A stretch of DNA of 64,000 nucleotides from Streptomyces xanthophaeus. Its GTDB lineage: Bacteria > Actinomycetota > Actinomycetes > Streptomycetales > Streptomycetaceae. The notes beneath the pieces are model-generated. The model was not told where the DNA came from and did not search any database. It saw only the letters and a list, made by a program, of their open reading frames with translations. Below are positions 17,663-24,373 of the stretch, one piece after another. Location: contig NZ_CP076543.1 of assembly GCF_030440515.1 (NCBI RefSeq), forward strand, positions 558,001 through 622,000, written 5' to 3'. The position numbers and the translations under genes were made by a program. The first letter of the stretch is position 1, and every line of letters begins with the position of its first letter.

Positions 17663-18664
17663 ATGCCAATGAAGCGCATCACGGCATTCCGCTCGCGCAA
17701 TGGAATCCCCGCCGTCCCCGCCATCGCCACCACCGTCACGCTGACCGCGGCCTGCCTGCTGTCCGGGGCGGCGGATCCCGACAGGAAAGCGCCCTCCTGC
17801 CCCACGGCACCGACGGACAGTTTCTGGCACGCCCCCGTGGACCGGCTGCCCGTGCACCCGAATTCCGACCGGTACGTCGCCTCGATCGGCTCCGCCGAGC
17901 CCCTCCATCCGGATTTCGGATCGGGACTCGCGGACGGCCGTCCCTTCGGCATTCCCATCACCGCCTCGGACACGGTGGTGCCGGAATCCGAGGTGTCCCT
18001 GGACTACCCCGAGGAGAGCGACACATCGGGCTACCGGATCCCGCCCGACGCCAGGATCGAGAACGGTCCGGCGAGCGACGGGGACCGTCACGTCGTCGTC
18101 TGGGACAAGGCGCTGTGCAGGTCCTACGAGCTCTTCGACGCCGAGCGGCGGGGCGGCAACACCTGGCACGCCGGCTCGGGTGCGATCTTCGACCTGCGGT
18201 CCAACGCCCTGCGTCCCGACGGATGGACGTCCGCCGACGCCGCCGGCCTCGCCATCCTCCCCGGCCTGGCTCGCTACGACGAGGCGGCCGGCGGGCGGAT
18301 CGACCACGCGATCCGCATCACCGTGCCCCGCTCCGACCAGAGCTACGTCTGGCCCGCGAGGCACCAGGCGGGCTCGGCGGCGGACAGCGCCCTGCCTCCG
18401 ATGGGGCTGCGGCTGCGGCTCAAGAGCTCGGTGGACACCTCGGGGCTGGCCCCGCAGGCCAAGGCCGTGGCCGACGCCCTCAAGAAGTACGGCGCCATCG
18501 TCGCGGACAACGGCTCGCCCTGGTACATCACCGGCGAGGAGAACCCCGGTTGGGACAATGCGCAGCTCGACGGGCTCAAGGACCTCAAGGGCTCGGACTT
18601 CGAGGCGGTCGACGCGTCCGGCCTCCAGCAGTCACCGGACTCCGGAGCCGCCGCACCACAGTGA
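17663..18664 (+). CDS. conserved secreted protein of unknown function
   Basis: 333 residues with an N-terminal export signal (hydrophobic core TTVTLTAACLLSG; the Cys is not in a standard lipobox). ATG 17663 has AGGA six bases upstream. The mature protein carries the well-conserved blocks of a widespread secreted family: FWHAPVDRLPVHPNSDRYV, an aromatic/acidic SLDYPEESD segment, NTWHAGSGAIFDLRSNALRP, GWTSADAAGLAILPGLARYDE, YVWPARH, and PPMGLRLRLKSS with KKYGAIVADNGSPWYITGEE at the end. Conserved Asp, His and Tyr suggest an enzyme, but no activity is assigned to the family. Convergent with the amidase gene across a strong terminator. Confidence 0.8.
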   Translation: MPMKRITAFRSRNGIPAVPAIATTVTLTAACLLSGAADPDRKAPSCPTAPTDSFWHAPVDRLPVHPNSDRYVASIGSAEPLHPDFGSGLADGRPFGIPITASDTVVPESEVSLDYPEESDTSGYRIPPDARIENGPASDGDRHVVVWDKALCRSYELFDAERRGGNTWHAGSGAIFDLRSNALRPDGWTSADAAGLAILPGLARYDEAAGGRIDHAIRITVPRSDQSYVWPARHQAGSAADSALPPMGLRLRLKSSVDTSGLAPQAKAVADALKKYGAIVADNGSPWYITGEENPGWDNAQLDGLKDLKGSDFEAVDASGLQQSPDSGAAAPQ

Positions 18665-18777
18665 CCGCGCGGTCGACGGCGCAACTGGTCTGCATGGAGG
18701 CGTCCGTGACCGCCTGCCAGCAGCCGAGGACGCCGCGCCCTGACGCGCGGACACCCCCACTGATCACTCCAACGGAT

Positions 18778-18814
18778 CCGACGGTCCCTCCCCCGGCCCG
18801 GGAGGGACCGTCGG
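18778..18814. terminator. bidirectional terminator between convergent genes
   Basis: Perfect 15-bp stem (CCGACGGTCCCTCCC and its complement) with a seven-base loop, between stops at 18664 (plus) and 18822 (minus). Confidence 0.9.
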
Positions 18815-18821
18815 GGGAGCA

Positions 18822-19781
18822 TCACGACAGGGCCTGGGCTCCGGGTACGGCCAGCCGTTCGGTGAGGCTGCCGTAGAGCCCGGGGCGGCGGGTGCGCATG
18901 AGGCCGAACTCCAGCCAGTCCCGGCGCTGGTCGAGGTCGAGGTCGGCGACGAGGACGGCCTCGCGGTCGCGCGGGGCGCGCAGCATGATCCGGCCGTAGG
19001 GGTCGGAGATGAAGGAGGAGCCGTAGAAGGTGGAACGGCCCTCGGTGCCCACCCGGTTGGGCACGATCATGAAGAGGGCGTTGGCCAGGCCGTTCGCGCT
19101 GATGGCGTGCTCCCACATCGGCCGGGTGTCGAAGCCCGGCAGGTCCACCTCGGAGCCGATGGCCGTGGGGTGGACGAGGATCTCGGCGCCGGCCAGGGAG
19201 TAGGCGCGGGCGAGCTCCGGGAACCACTCGTCCCAGCAGGTGGGGAAGCCGAAGCGGGCTCCCTCGTGGGCGACGACGGGGAAGCCGCTGTCGCCGGGGC
19301 GGAAGCACAGGTCCTCGCGGTAGCCGGGGAAGGCGGGGATGTGGTTCTTGCGGGTCCGGGCTATCAGCTTGCCGTCGGAGTCCACGCAGACGGCGGTGTT
19401 GTAGCCGAGGCCGCCGTCCTCGGCGCGCTCGTAGAGGGAGGCGTGGACGGTGATGCCGAGCTCGGTGGCGAGTTCCGCGGCGAGGGCGACGGTGGGGCCC
19501 GTCTCCACGTCCTCCAGGTAACGGGCGGCGCCGTCGGCCATGGGGTCGTCGGTGTTGCAGAAGTAGGGGCTGCGGGTGAGTTCCGGGAGGCAGACGACCG
19601 TGGCGCCCTGCCCGGCGGCCAGGGCGACGCCCTCGCGGAGCCGGTTGTCGTGCTCGGCGGCATCGGCGTACCAGCGCATCTGGACGAGGCCGACGCGCAG
19701 CGGTTCGCGTTCGCCGGGCTGGGTGCGGCCCGGCGAGCCGAGCGGGGATCCGAAGGAGGTGAGGAGCGCGTACGAGGTCAC
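18822..19781 (-). CDS. carbon-nitrogen hydrolase (nitrilase superfamily), N-carbamoylputrescine amidase-like
   Basis: 319 residues. The catalytic triad is complete: Glu in CLPELTRSPYF, Lys in RTRKNHIPAFPGY, Cys in FGFPTCWDEWFPE. The KxHIPxxPGY and CWDxWFPE contexts are closest to N-carbamoylputrescine amidase (AguB) of arginine-decarboxylase polyamine catabolism, though a beta-ureidopropionase-type role is not excluded. GTG start at 19781; ribosome site weak. The promoter on the minus strand (TTGACC, 18-base spacer, CATTCT) overlaps a 24-bp perfect palindrome, so expression is probably repressed by a dimeric regulator. No agmatine deiminase gene adjoins it. Confidence 0.86.
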   Translation of the reverse strand: MTSYALLTSFGSPLGSPGRTQPGEREPLRVGLVQMRWYADAAEHDNRLREGVALAAGQGATVVCLPELTRSPYFCNTDDPMADGAARYLEDVETGPTVALAAELATELGITVHASLYERAEDGGLGYNTAVCVDSDGKLIARTRKNHIPAFPGYREDLCFRPGDSGFPVVAHEGARFGFPTCWDEWFPELARAYSLAGAEILVHPTAIGSEVDLPGFDTRPMWEHAISANGLANALFMIVPNRVGTEGRSTFYGSSFISDPYGRIMLRAPRDREAVLVADLDLDQRRDWLEFGLMRTRRPGLYGSLTERLAVPGAQALS

Positions 19782-19799
19782 GGCGGGCTGCTTTCGGAG

Positions 19800-19823
19800 T
19801 TCTGACTGAAATTTCAGTCAGAA
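19800..19823. promoter_or_regulatory. 24-bp perfect palindrome at the amidase promoter
   Basis: A perfect inverted repeat with 12-base half-site TTCTGACTGAAA. It begins 19 bases upstream of the amidase start and covers the presumed transcription start and the edge of its -10 box. It differs from the LacI-type sites further right, so a second regulator is implied. Confidence 0.85.
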
Positions 19824-19849
19824 TGCGGGATGCGGAAAGGATCGGTCAA
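19820..19849 (-). promoter_or_regulatory. predicted amidase promoter
   Basis: On the minus strand TTGACC (plus 19844-19849) and CATTCT (plus 19820-19825) are separated by 18 bases, a vegetative-type arrangement reading toward the amidase gene. Confidence 0.6.
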
Positions 19850-19893
19850 GGGGCGGTCGGTGCGATGCGGCGGACGGCCCGGACGCGGGCGGC

Positions 19894-19909
19894 GCCGGAA
19901 CGTTCCGGC
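19894..19909. promoter_or_regulatory. LacI-type operator 1
   Basis: Perfect 16-bp palindrome GCCGGAACGTTCCGGC with the central CG typical of LacI/GalR operators. Confidence 0.85.
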
Positions 19910-19928
19910 AGTGCACGAATGTAGACGC

Positions 19929-19946
19929 TGCCGGAACGTTCCGGCA
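19929..19946. promoter_or_regulatory. LacI-type operator 2
   Basis: Perfect 18-bp palindrome TGCCGGAACGTTCCGGCA, same core as operator 1 and centred 36 bp from it. It covers the likely -35 region of the regulator gene itself, indicating autorepression. Confidence 0.88.
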
Positions 19947-19963
19947 AGGCCGGGCCGAGCGTC

Positions 19964-19969
19964 TAGAAT
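19964..19969 (+). promoter_or_regulatory. -10 box of the LacI-family gene (leaderless transcript)
   Basis: TAGAAT lies seven bases before the GTG start, with no ribosome site between, so transcription probably begins at the start codon. Confidence 0.7.
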
Positions 19970-19975
19970 GCGGGC

Positions 19976-20980
19976 GTGACCCCACCTGCCGTGACCCTGC
20001 TCGATGTCGCCCGCGCCGCCGGCGTCTCCAAGAGCACCGTCTCCGACGCGCTCCAGGGCTCGGGGCGGGTCGCGGAAGCCACCCGGGACCGGGTCCGCGC
20101 GGTCGCCGAGGAGCTCGGCTACCGCCCCAACAGCGCCGCCCGCCGGCTGCGCCGCTCCAGCACCGGAGCCGTCGGGCTGCACCTGCCCCAGACCGCGACC
20201 CGGCTGGGCTACTACATGAATCTGGCCTTCGGAGCCGTCCAGCGCGCCCAGGAGGAAGGACTCGACGTCGTCCTGCTCGCCCCGGGCGGCGGCGCCTCCG
20301 GCCCGCTCGCCTCCCGGGTCGACGGCCTCCTCGTCATCGACCCCGAGGTCGGCGACAGCGCCGTCCCGGGGCTCCTCGACTCCGGCGTCCCCGTCGTCAC
20401 CGGTGAGCGCTACCTCGGCCCCTCCCCCACCCCCGCCGGCGCGGTCGTCTGCGACAACGCCGCTTCCCTCACGGCCCTCCTCGACCACGTGCACGACCGC
20501 GGTGCCCGCCGCCCCGCCCTCCTCGCGCCCGAGGGCACCTCCGCCTGGGCCCAGGCCCTGCGCGAGACGGCCGCCGCCTGGGGTACCGCGCGCCGGACCG
20601 AAGTCACCCTGCACACCGTCCCGTTCGCGGCGACCGAGGCCGACACCGACACCGCCACCCGGCGGCTGCTCGCCACCGACCCCGGGATCGACGCCGTGAT
20701 CTGCGCCCCCGACGGAGCGGCTCCCGGAACCCTGCGCGCCGCGGCCGGCCTCGGCCGCACGGTCGGCGCCGACCTCCTGGTCGCCTCCTGCGTCGACGGC
20801 ACCGCGAACCGGAGCGCGAACCCGCCCGTGACGGCGGTCGACCTGCGCCCCGCCGACTACGGGCGGGCCTGCGCGGAACTCCTCTGCGACGTCCTCGCCG
20901 GCCGCGCCGGGCCCGACACCGTCCGCCACCACACCTGGGTCCTCGAAACCAGGCCGTCCACCACCGGATCCCACCGCTGA
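19976..20980 (+). CDS. LacI family transcriptional regulator
   Basis: 334 residues. The N-terminal HTH (VTLLDVARAAGVSKSTVSDALQGSGRVAEATRDRV, quoted region residues about 6-40) and hinge helix NSAARRLRRSS are canonical. The rest is a periplasmic-binding-protein-type ligand domain. The GTG at 19976 lies directly at the predicted transcription start. Two identical-core palindromes upstream point to autoregulation and possibly to control of the divergent amidase. No sugar uptake or glycosidase gene adjoins it, so the effector is not evident. Confidence 0.93.
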   Translation: MTPPAVTLLDVARAAGVSKSTVSDALQGSGRVAEATRDRVRAVAEELGYRPNSAARRLRRSSTGAVGLHLPQTATRLGYYMNLAFGAVQRAQEEGLDVVLLAPGGGASGPLASRVDGLLVIDPEVGDSAVPGLLDSGVPVVTGERYLGPSPTPAGAVVCDNAASLTALLDHVHDRGARRPALLAPEGTSAWAQALRETAAAWGTARRTEVTLHTVPFAATEADTDTATRRLLATDPGIDAVICAPDGAAPGTLRAAAGLGRTVGADLLVASCVDGTANRSANPPVTAVDLRPADYGRACAELLCDVLAGRAGPDTVRHHTWVLETRPSTTGSHR

Positions 20981-21009
20981 ACGCTGCGGGTCGGACGGCC
21001 GGGCAACCC

Positions 21010-21593
21010 TCAGGAGCGGACGGCCGGTTCGACGTCGGGGTCTGCGTCGGCGTCGGGAGGGTGCGTCGCGCCGAGGGCGAAGGCCGCCTCGGCCGCCGCG
21101 CGGCCCTGTGCCGACAGGCAGGCCGACCAGGTCCGGTCCACGTCGTACCGTTCGGCGGGCGGCAGGGGAGCTCCGGCCGACGTACGGGCCGCATCGGCGG
21201 TGCCGAGCAGTCGGGCCGCCCGCCCGGGCTCACCGCCGGCCGCCGCCGCGCCCGCCGGTACGGCGCCCAGCGCCCGCGCGGCCGCGAGTCCTGCGCGGTG
21301 CAGGGCACGGGCAGCGTCCGTGTCCCCCTCGGTTCGGCCGTGGAGCCCAGTTCGGCGAGGGCGCGCGTCGTGCCCGGCCCGTAGCCGCCGTCCCGGAACC
21401 AGGTCAGCACCGCCCGCATGTGCTCCTCGGCGCCGACGAGGTCCCCGGTGCGCCGGGCGACCATGGCCAGTCCGATCCGGGCGTCGGCCTCCCCGGCCCG
21501 GCGGCCCTGTTCACCGGCCGGCCGCAGGGCGTCCGCGTGCCGTTGCCGGCTCTCCTCGTACGCACCCGGAAGGAGCGCCGACCGGCCCAGCGT
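21010..21593 (-). pseudogene. remnant of a LuxR/AfsR-type TPR regulator (C-terminal part)
   Basis: Reading the minus strand from 21593, a frame gives LGRSALLPGAYEESRQRHAD, then ADARIGLAMVARRTGDLVGAE and RALAELGSTAE, the tetratricopeptide pattern of large ATP-binding regulators. Near 21331 the frame breaks: a one-base deletion shifts the continuation, which resumes as EGDTDAARALHRAGLAAARAL, then AARLLGTADAARTSAGAPLPPAER and YDVDRTW, the usual C-terminal end of such regulators, ending at a TGA at 21010-21012. The N-terminal HTH and ATPase domains are missing, so this is a truncated, frameshifted relic. Confidence 0.72.
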
Positions 21594-21616
21594 GCACGAC
21601 CGCCGTACCGCACACG

Positions 21617-21765
21617 ATCCCGGTCAGCGTCATCGGCCCGGGCAACCTCGACCAGACCCTCGCCGACGCCTTCCTGACGAAGGGTCGTCCGACCACGTCT
21701 GGAACCGCTCGGCGGGCCAGGCCCACGGCCTGGTGGAGGGCCTCCACGCGATCCGCTTGACCTGA
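21617..21765 (+). pseudogene. remnant of an NAD(P)-binding 6PGDH/imine-reductase-like gene (N-terminal fragment)
   Basis: The frame from 21617 reads IPVSVIGPGNLDQTLADAFL then TKGRPTT, a Rossmann opening like that of 6-phosphogluconate-dehydrogenase-type reductases (consensus VIGLGxMGxALAxAFLxxGHPTTVWNR). After ACG at 21697 one base is missing; reading one frame over restores VWNRSAGQAHGLVEG, which then stops at TGA 21763-21765. Only about 48 of some 290 residues remain, and no start codon is in the proper place. Confidence 0.68.
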
Positions 21766-21857
21766 ACTCCGGTCGAGGTTCTACCGTCGATCACGTCGAT
21801 CACGTCGGTCGTGGTGACCGCGTGGACCATCGTCCGATGCCAGGGGGAGACGGAACC

Positions 21858-22760
21858 ATGGGGCTCGAAACCGCGACAGCATTCGACCGGGCGCTCGTGC
21901 TGGGACCGGGAGGTGTGGTCGGAACCGCGTGGATGGCCGGGCTGATCGGTGAACTGGGGCGCAGGGGTGTGGATCTCGGCGCCGCCGACCTGACGGTCGG
22001 CACCTCGGCCGGTGCGATCGTCGGCGCGCTCCTGACCACCGGCCAGGACCTCGGCCTGCTCGCCGAGGTGGCACCGCGGCCTGGTCAGGCCCCCCGGCGC
22101 GGGGTCGACGCCGCAGTCGCGGGGGCCGTGTTCGCCGTGCTCGGCCGGCACGGGCTGGAGCCCGGGGAGGTCCGGCGCCGGGTCGGCCGGATCGCCCTGG
22201 ACCACGCGGACTCCGACCGCGACGCCGCCTCCGAGGCGGAACGGGCGCTGCTTGCAGGCCGGGGCGCACTGATCGGCTCCAACGCCTGGCCGACGGAAGG
22301 TGAGTTGCTCATCACGGCGGTGGAGGCGGCCACGGGTGAGCCGGTGGTGTGGAACCGTACGAGCGGTGTGCCGCTGGTGCACGCGGTGGCGGCGAGCAGT
22401 GCCTTCCCCGCGGCCGAGCTGCCGGTCTCCGTGCAAGGGCGGCGGTACATGGACGGCGCCCTGCGCTCCGGGGCGAACGCGGACCTGGCGGCCGGAGCCC
22501 GCACGGTCGTCGTCATCGAGCCCCTGGCGCACCTTTCGCCCGGTGAGCCCCTCGACCGGCGGGCTACGGCCGGCGGGGCGCGGACCGTGGTGACCATCGG
22601 TCCCGACGCGGAAGCGGTACGGGCGTTCGGCACCGACCTGAACGACCGGGCGAACTGGACGCCGGCCTACCGGGCAGGTCGCGACCAGGCGGCCGCTGCC
22701 GCGGAGCGGCTGCGCTCCGTGTGGGAGCCCGGATCCGGTGCGGGTGGCTCCCAGGTATGA
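21858..22760 (+). CDS. patatin-like phospholipase family protein
   Basis: 300 residues. Ser-Asp dyad lipid acyl hydrolase: oxyanion loop VLGPGGVVGTAWMAGL, nucleophile motif VGTSAGAIVGALL (Ser about 52) and the catalytic Asp in YMDGALRSGANADLA. The ATG at 21858 is preferred because GGGGGAG lies eight bases upstream; in-frame ATGs at 21822 and 21837 exist. No signal peptide, so it acts on cytoplasmic or membrane lipids. Length fits the small bacterial patatin group. Confidence 0.9.
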   Translation: MGLETATAFDRALVLGPGGVVGTAWMAGLIGELGRRGVDLGAADLTVGTSAGAIVGALLTTGQDLGLLAEVAPRPGQAPRRGVDAAVAGAVFAVLGRHGLEPGEVRRRVGRIALDHADSDRDAASEAERALLAGRGALIGSNAWPTEGELLITAVEAATGEPVVWNRTSGVPLVHAVAASSAFPAAELPVSVQGRRYMDGALRSGANADLAAGARTVVVIEPLAHLSPGEPLDRRATAGGARTVVTIGPDAEAVRAFGTDLNDRANWTPAYRAGRDQAAAAAERLRSVWEPGSGAGGSQV

Positions 22761-23042
22761 GATCGCGGACAGCTCCGAGGAGTGATGACGGTGAGTCACA
22801 GGCGATGGGACTCTGGAGGTGTCAGACGAACGAACGAACGAAGGAGCGATCGATGTCCGTGATCCGGCGAACCGTCCCTACCGCTGTCCACGCATCCCTG
22901 GCGCTGCCGGTCGGGCTCGCAGCGGTGCTCGCCACCTTGGGCCCGCGGTACGGAAACTGCGTGGCTGCCGACCCTGAGGTGCCGGTAGCGTCCGGTCTCC
23001 CGACCCGCCGGACCGGCGGCTCATGTCAGGAGAGCGATACAG
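22761..23042. other. intergenic region with a strong isolated ribosome-site motif
   Basis: 282 bases. Contains CGAACGAACGAACGAAGGAG followed by ATG at 22853; that frame begins with a hydrophobic stretch (VHASLALPVGLAAVLATLGP) but then runs on into the next gene out of frame with poor composition. It may be the relic of a membrane or secreted protein gene; not called as a gene. Confidence 0.35.
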
Positions 23043-23396
23043 ATGACCGGCCGGCAGGCAACGACGACCCTGTGGCGCCCCACCGGCCCCAAGGAGCTGG
23101 ATCTGGTGCGGGGGCTGAACTGGCGTGCGTGGCCGCCCAGGCTGCCCGAGCAGCCGATCTTCTACCCGGTCCTCAACGAGGACTACGCGATCAGGATCGC
23201 GCGGGACTGGAACGTGAAGCACGATGGCGCCGGCTTCGTCACTCGTTTCGAGGTCGAGTCGAAGTTCTTGAGCCGATATCCCGTTCAGCAGGCGGGCGGG
23301 CGGACCATCCTGGAGCTCTGGGTTCCGGCTGAGGAGCTGGACGACTTCAACGCCCACATCGTCGGCGAGATCCAGGTGGTCCACGAGTTCCACTGA
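23043..23396 (+). CDS. ADP-ribosylation/crystallin J1-type conserved small protein
   Basis: 117 residues. Matches a compact family usually annotated as ADP-ribosylation/crystallin J1: TTLWRPTGPKELDLVRG, WRAWPPRLPEQPIFYPVLNE, DYAIRIARDWNV, GGRTILELWVPAEELDDFN and a final hydrophobic strand IVGEIQVVHEF. GGAGAG lies about eight bases before the ATG. No catalytic residues of ADP-ribosylhydrolases are recognisable, so the name reflects the family label only; biochemical role unknown. Confidence 0.85.
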   Translation: MTGRQATTTLWRPTGPKELDLVRGLNWRAWPPRLPEQPIFYPVLNEDYAIRIARDWNVKHDGAGFVTRFEVESKFLSRYPVQQAGGRTILELWVPAEELDDFNAHIVGEIQVVHEFH

Positions 23397-23413
23397 CGTG
23401 ACGTGACGACGGC

Positions 23414-24373
23414 CTAGTGGGCTCCGTCCGGGCGTAGTTCGATGTGGTCCGGGGCCAGGTCGACCGCCACGCGGTGTTCCATGCCCAGGGCCTCCAGGAA
23501 CTTCGGGGGGAGCTGGACGCGCCCGGAGCGGTCGAGGACGACGTACTCGCGTTCGCTGATGGATTCCTCGCCGTGCTCGTCGGTGACCAGGCGGCGCAGG
23601 ACCTCGCTGCTGGTGCGGCCGTCGCGGATCGCCACCGTCCGGCGGACCTCGCCCGCCACCATCGGGTCGTGCGTCACGATGACCACCGTCACGCCGAGTT
23701 CCTTGTTCACGGTGCGGAAGGTCTCGAAGACCGCCGCGGCCGTCTCCGAGTCCAGTTCGCCCGTGGGTTCGTCGGCGAGGAGCACCTTGGGGTCGTTCGC
23801 CATCGCCACGGCGATCGCGACGCGCTGCTGCTGGCCGCCGGACAGCTCCGCCGGGCGGCGGTGCGCCAGGTCGCCGATCCCGAGGGCTTCCAGGATCTCC
23901 CCGACCCTGGCCGCGCGGCGTGCGCCCGCGCCGCGGCGGGGGCTGTCGCCCTTCAGCTGCATCGGCAGGGCGACGTTCTGGGCGGCCGTCAGGAAGGGCA
24001 GCAGGTTGCGGGCCGTCTGCTGGAAGACGAACCCGACCGCTTCGCGCCGGTAGCGCAGCCGGTCGCGCGCCGAAAGTTCCAGCAGGTCGTAGCCGGCGAC
24101 CGCCGCGCTGCCGGCCGTGGGGACGTCCAGGCCGGCCAGGATGTTCAGGAGGGTGGACTTGCCGCTGCCGGAGGCGCCGACGAGGGCCATGAGGTCGCCC
24201 TGCTCGACCGTCAGCTCCAGCCCCTGGAGGGCCTGTACCTCGATGCCGTCCTGGCTGAAGATCCGCACCAGACGGTCGCAGGCGATCGCGGCGTCCGCCG
24301 CCGGGGTGCGCGGCTCCGCGGCGGCCGTCGCCCGGCGGCGCAGCTCCTCGTACGTCGGCTGGTCGGTGTTCAA
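23414..24373 (-). CDS. ABC transporter ATP-binding protein with C-terminal AbrB-like extension
   Basis: 319 residues, MacB/LolD-type ATPase. Walker A GASGSGKST, Q-loop FVFQQTARNLLPFLTAAQNV, signature LSGGQQQRVAIA, Walker B VLLADEPTGELDSE, H-loop VTHD. From about residue 275 an extra segment reads YVVLDRSGRVQLPPKFLEAL then GMEHRVAVDLAPDHIEL, the pattern of a SpoVT/AbrB swapped-hairpin domain, not usual for this ATPase group. The TTG start at 24373 overlaps the permease stop (TTGA) and has GGGAGA eight bases upstream, so translation is coupled. Partner of the two permeases encoded upstream on the same strand. Confidence 0.9.
   Translation of the reverse strand: MNTDQPTYEELRRRATAAAEPRTPAADAAIACDRLVRIFSQDGIEVQALQGLELTVEQGDLMALVGASGSGKSTLLNILAGLDVPTAGSAAVAGYDLLELSARDRLRYRREAVGFVFQQTARNLLPFLTAAQNVALPMQLKGDSPRRGAGARRAARVGEILEALGIGDLAHRRPAELSGGQQQRVAIAVAMANDPKVLLADEPTGELDSETAAAVFETFRTVNKELGVTVVIVTHDPMVAGEVRRTVAIRDGRTSSEVLRRLVTDEHGEESISEREYVVLDRSGRVQLPPKFLEALGMEHRVAVDLAPDHIELRPDGAH

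Noticed and set aside
20604..21464. 286-codon minus frame overlapping the end of the LacI gene
   Set aside because: Only its first 45 residues are meaningful (TPR relic); after the frameshift the rest is Arg-rich shadow.
22853..23332. Frame with perfect ribosome site and hydrophobic N-terminus
   Set aside because: After about 50 residues it overlaps the conserved small protein gene in another frame and loses protein-like composition; at best a relic.
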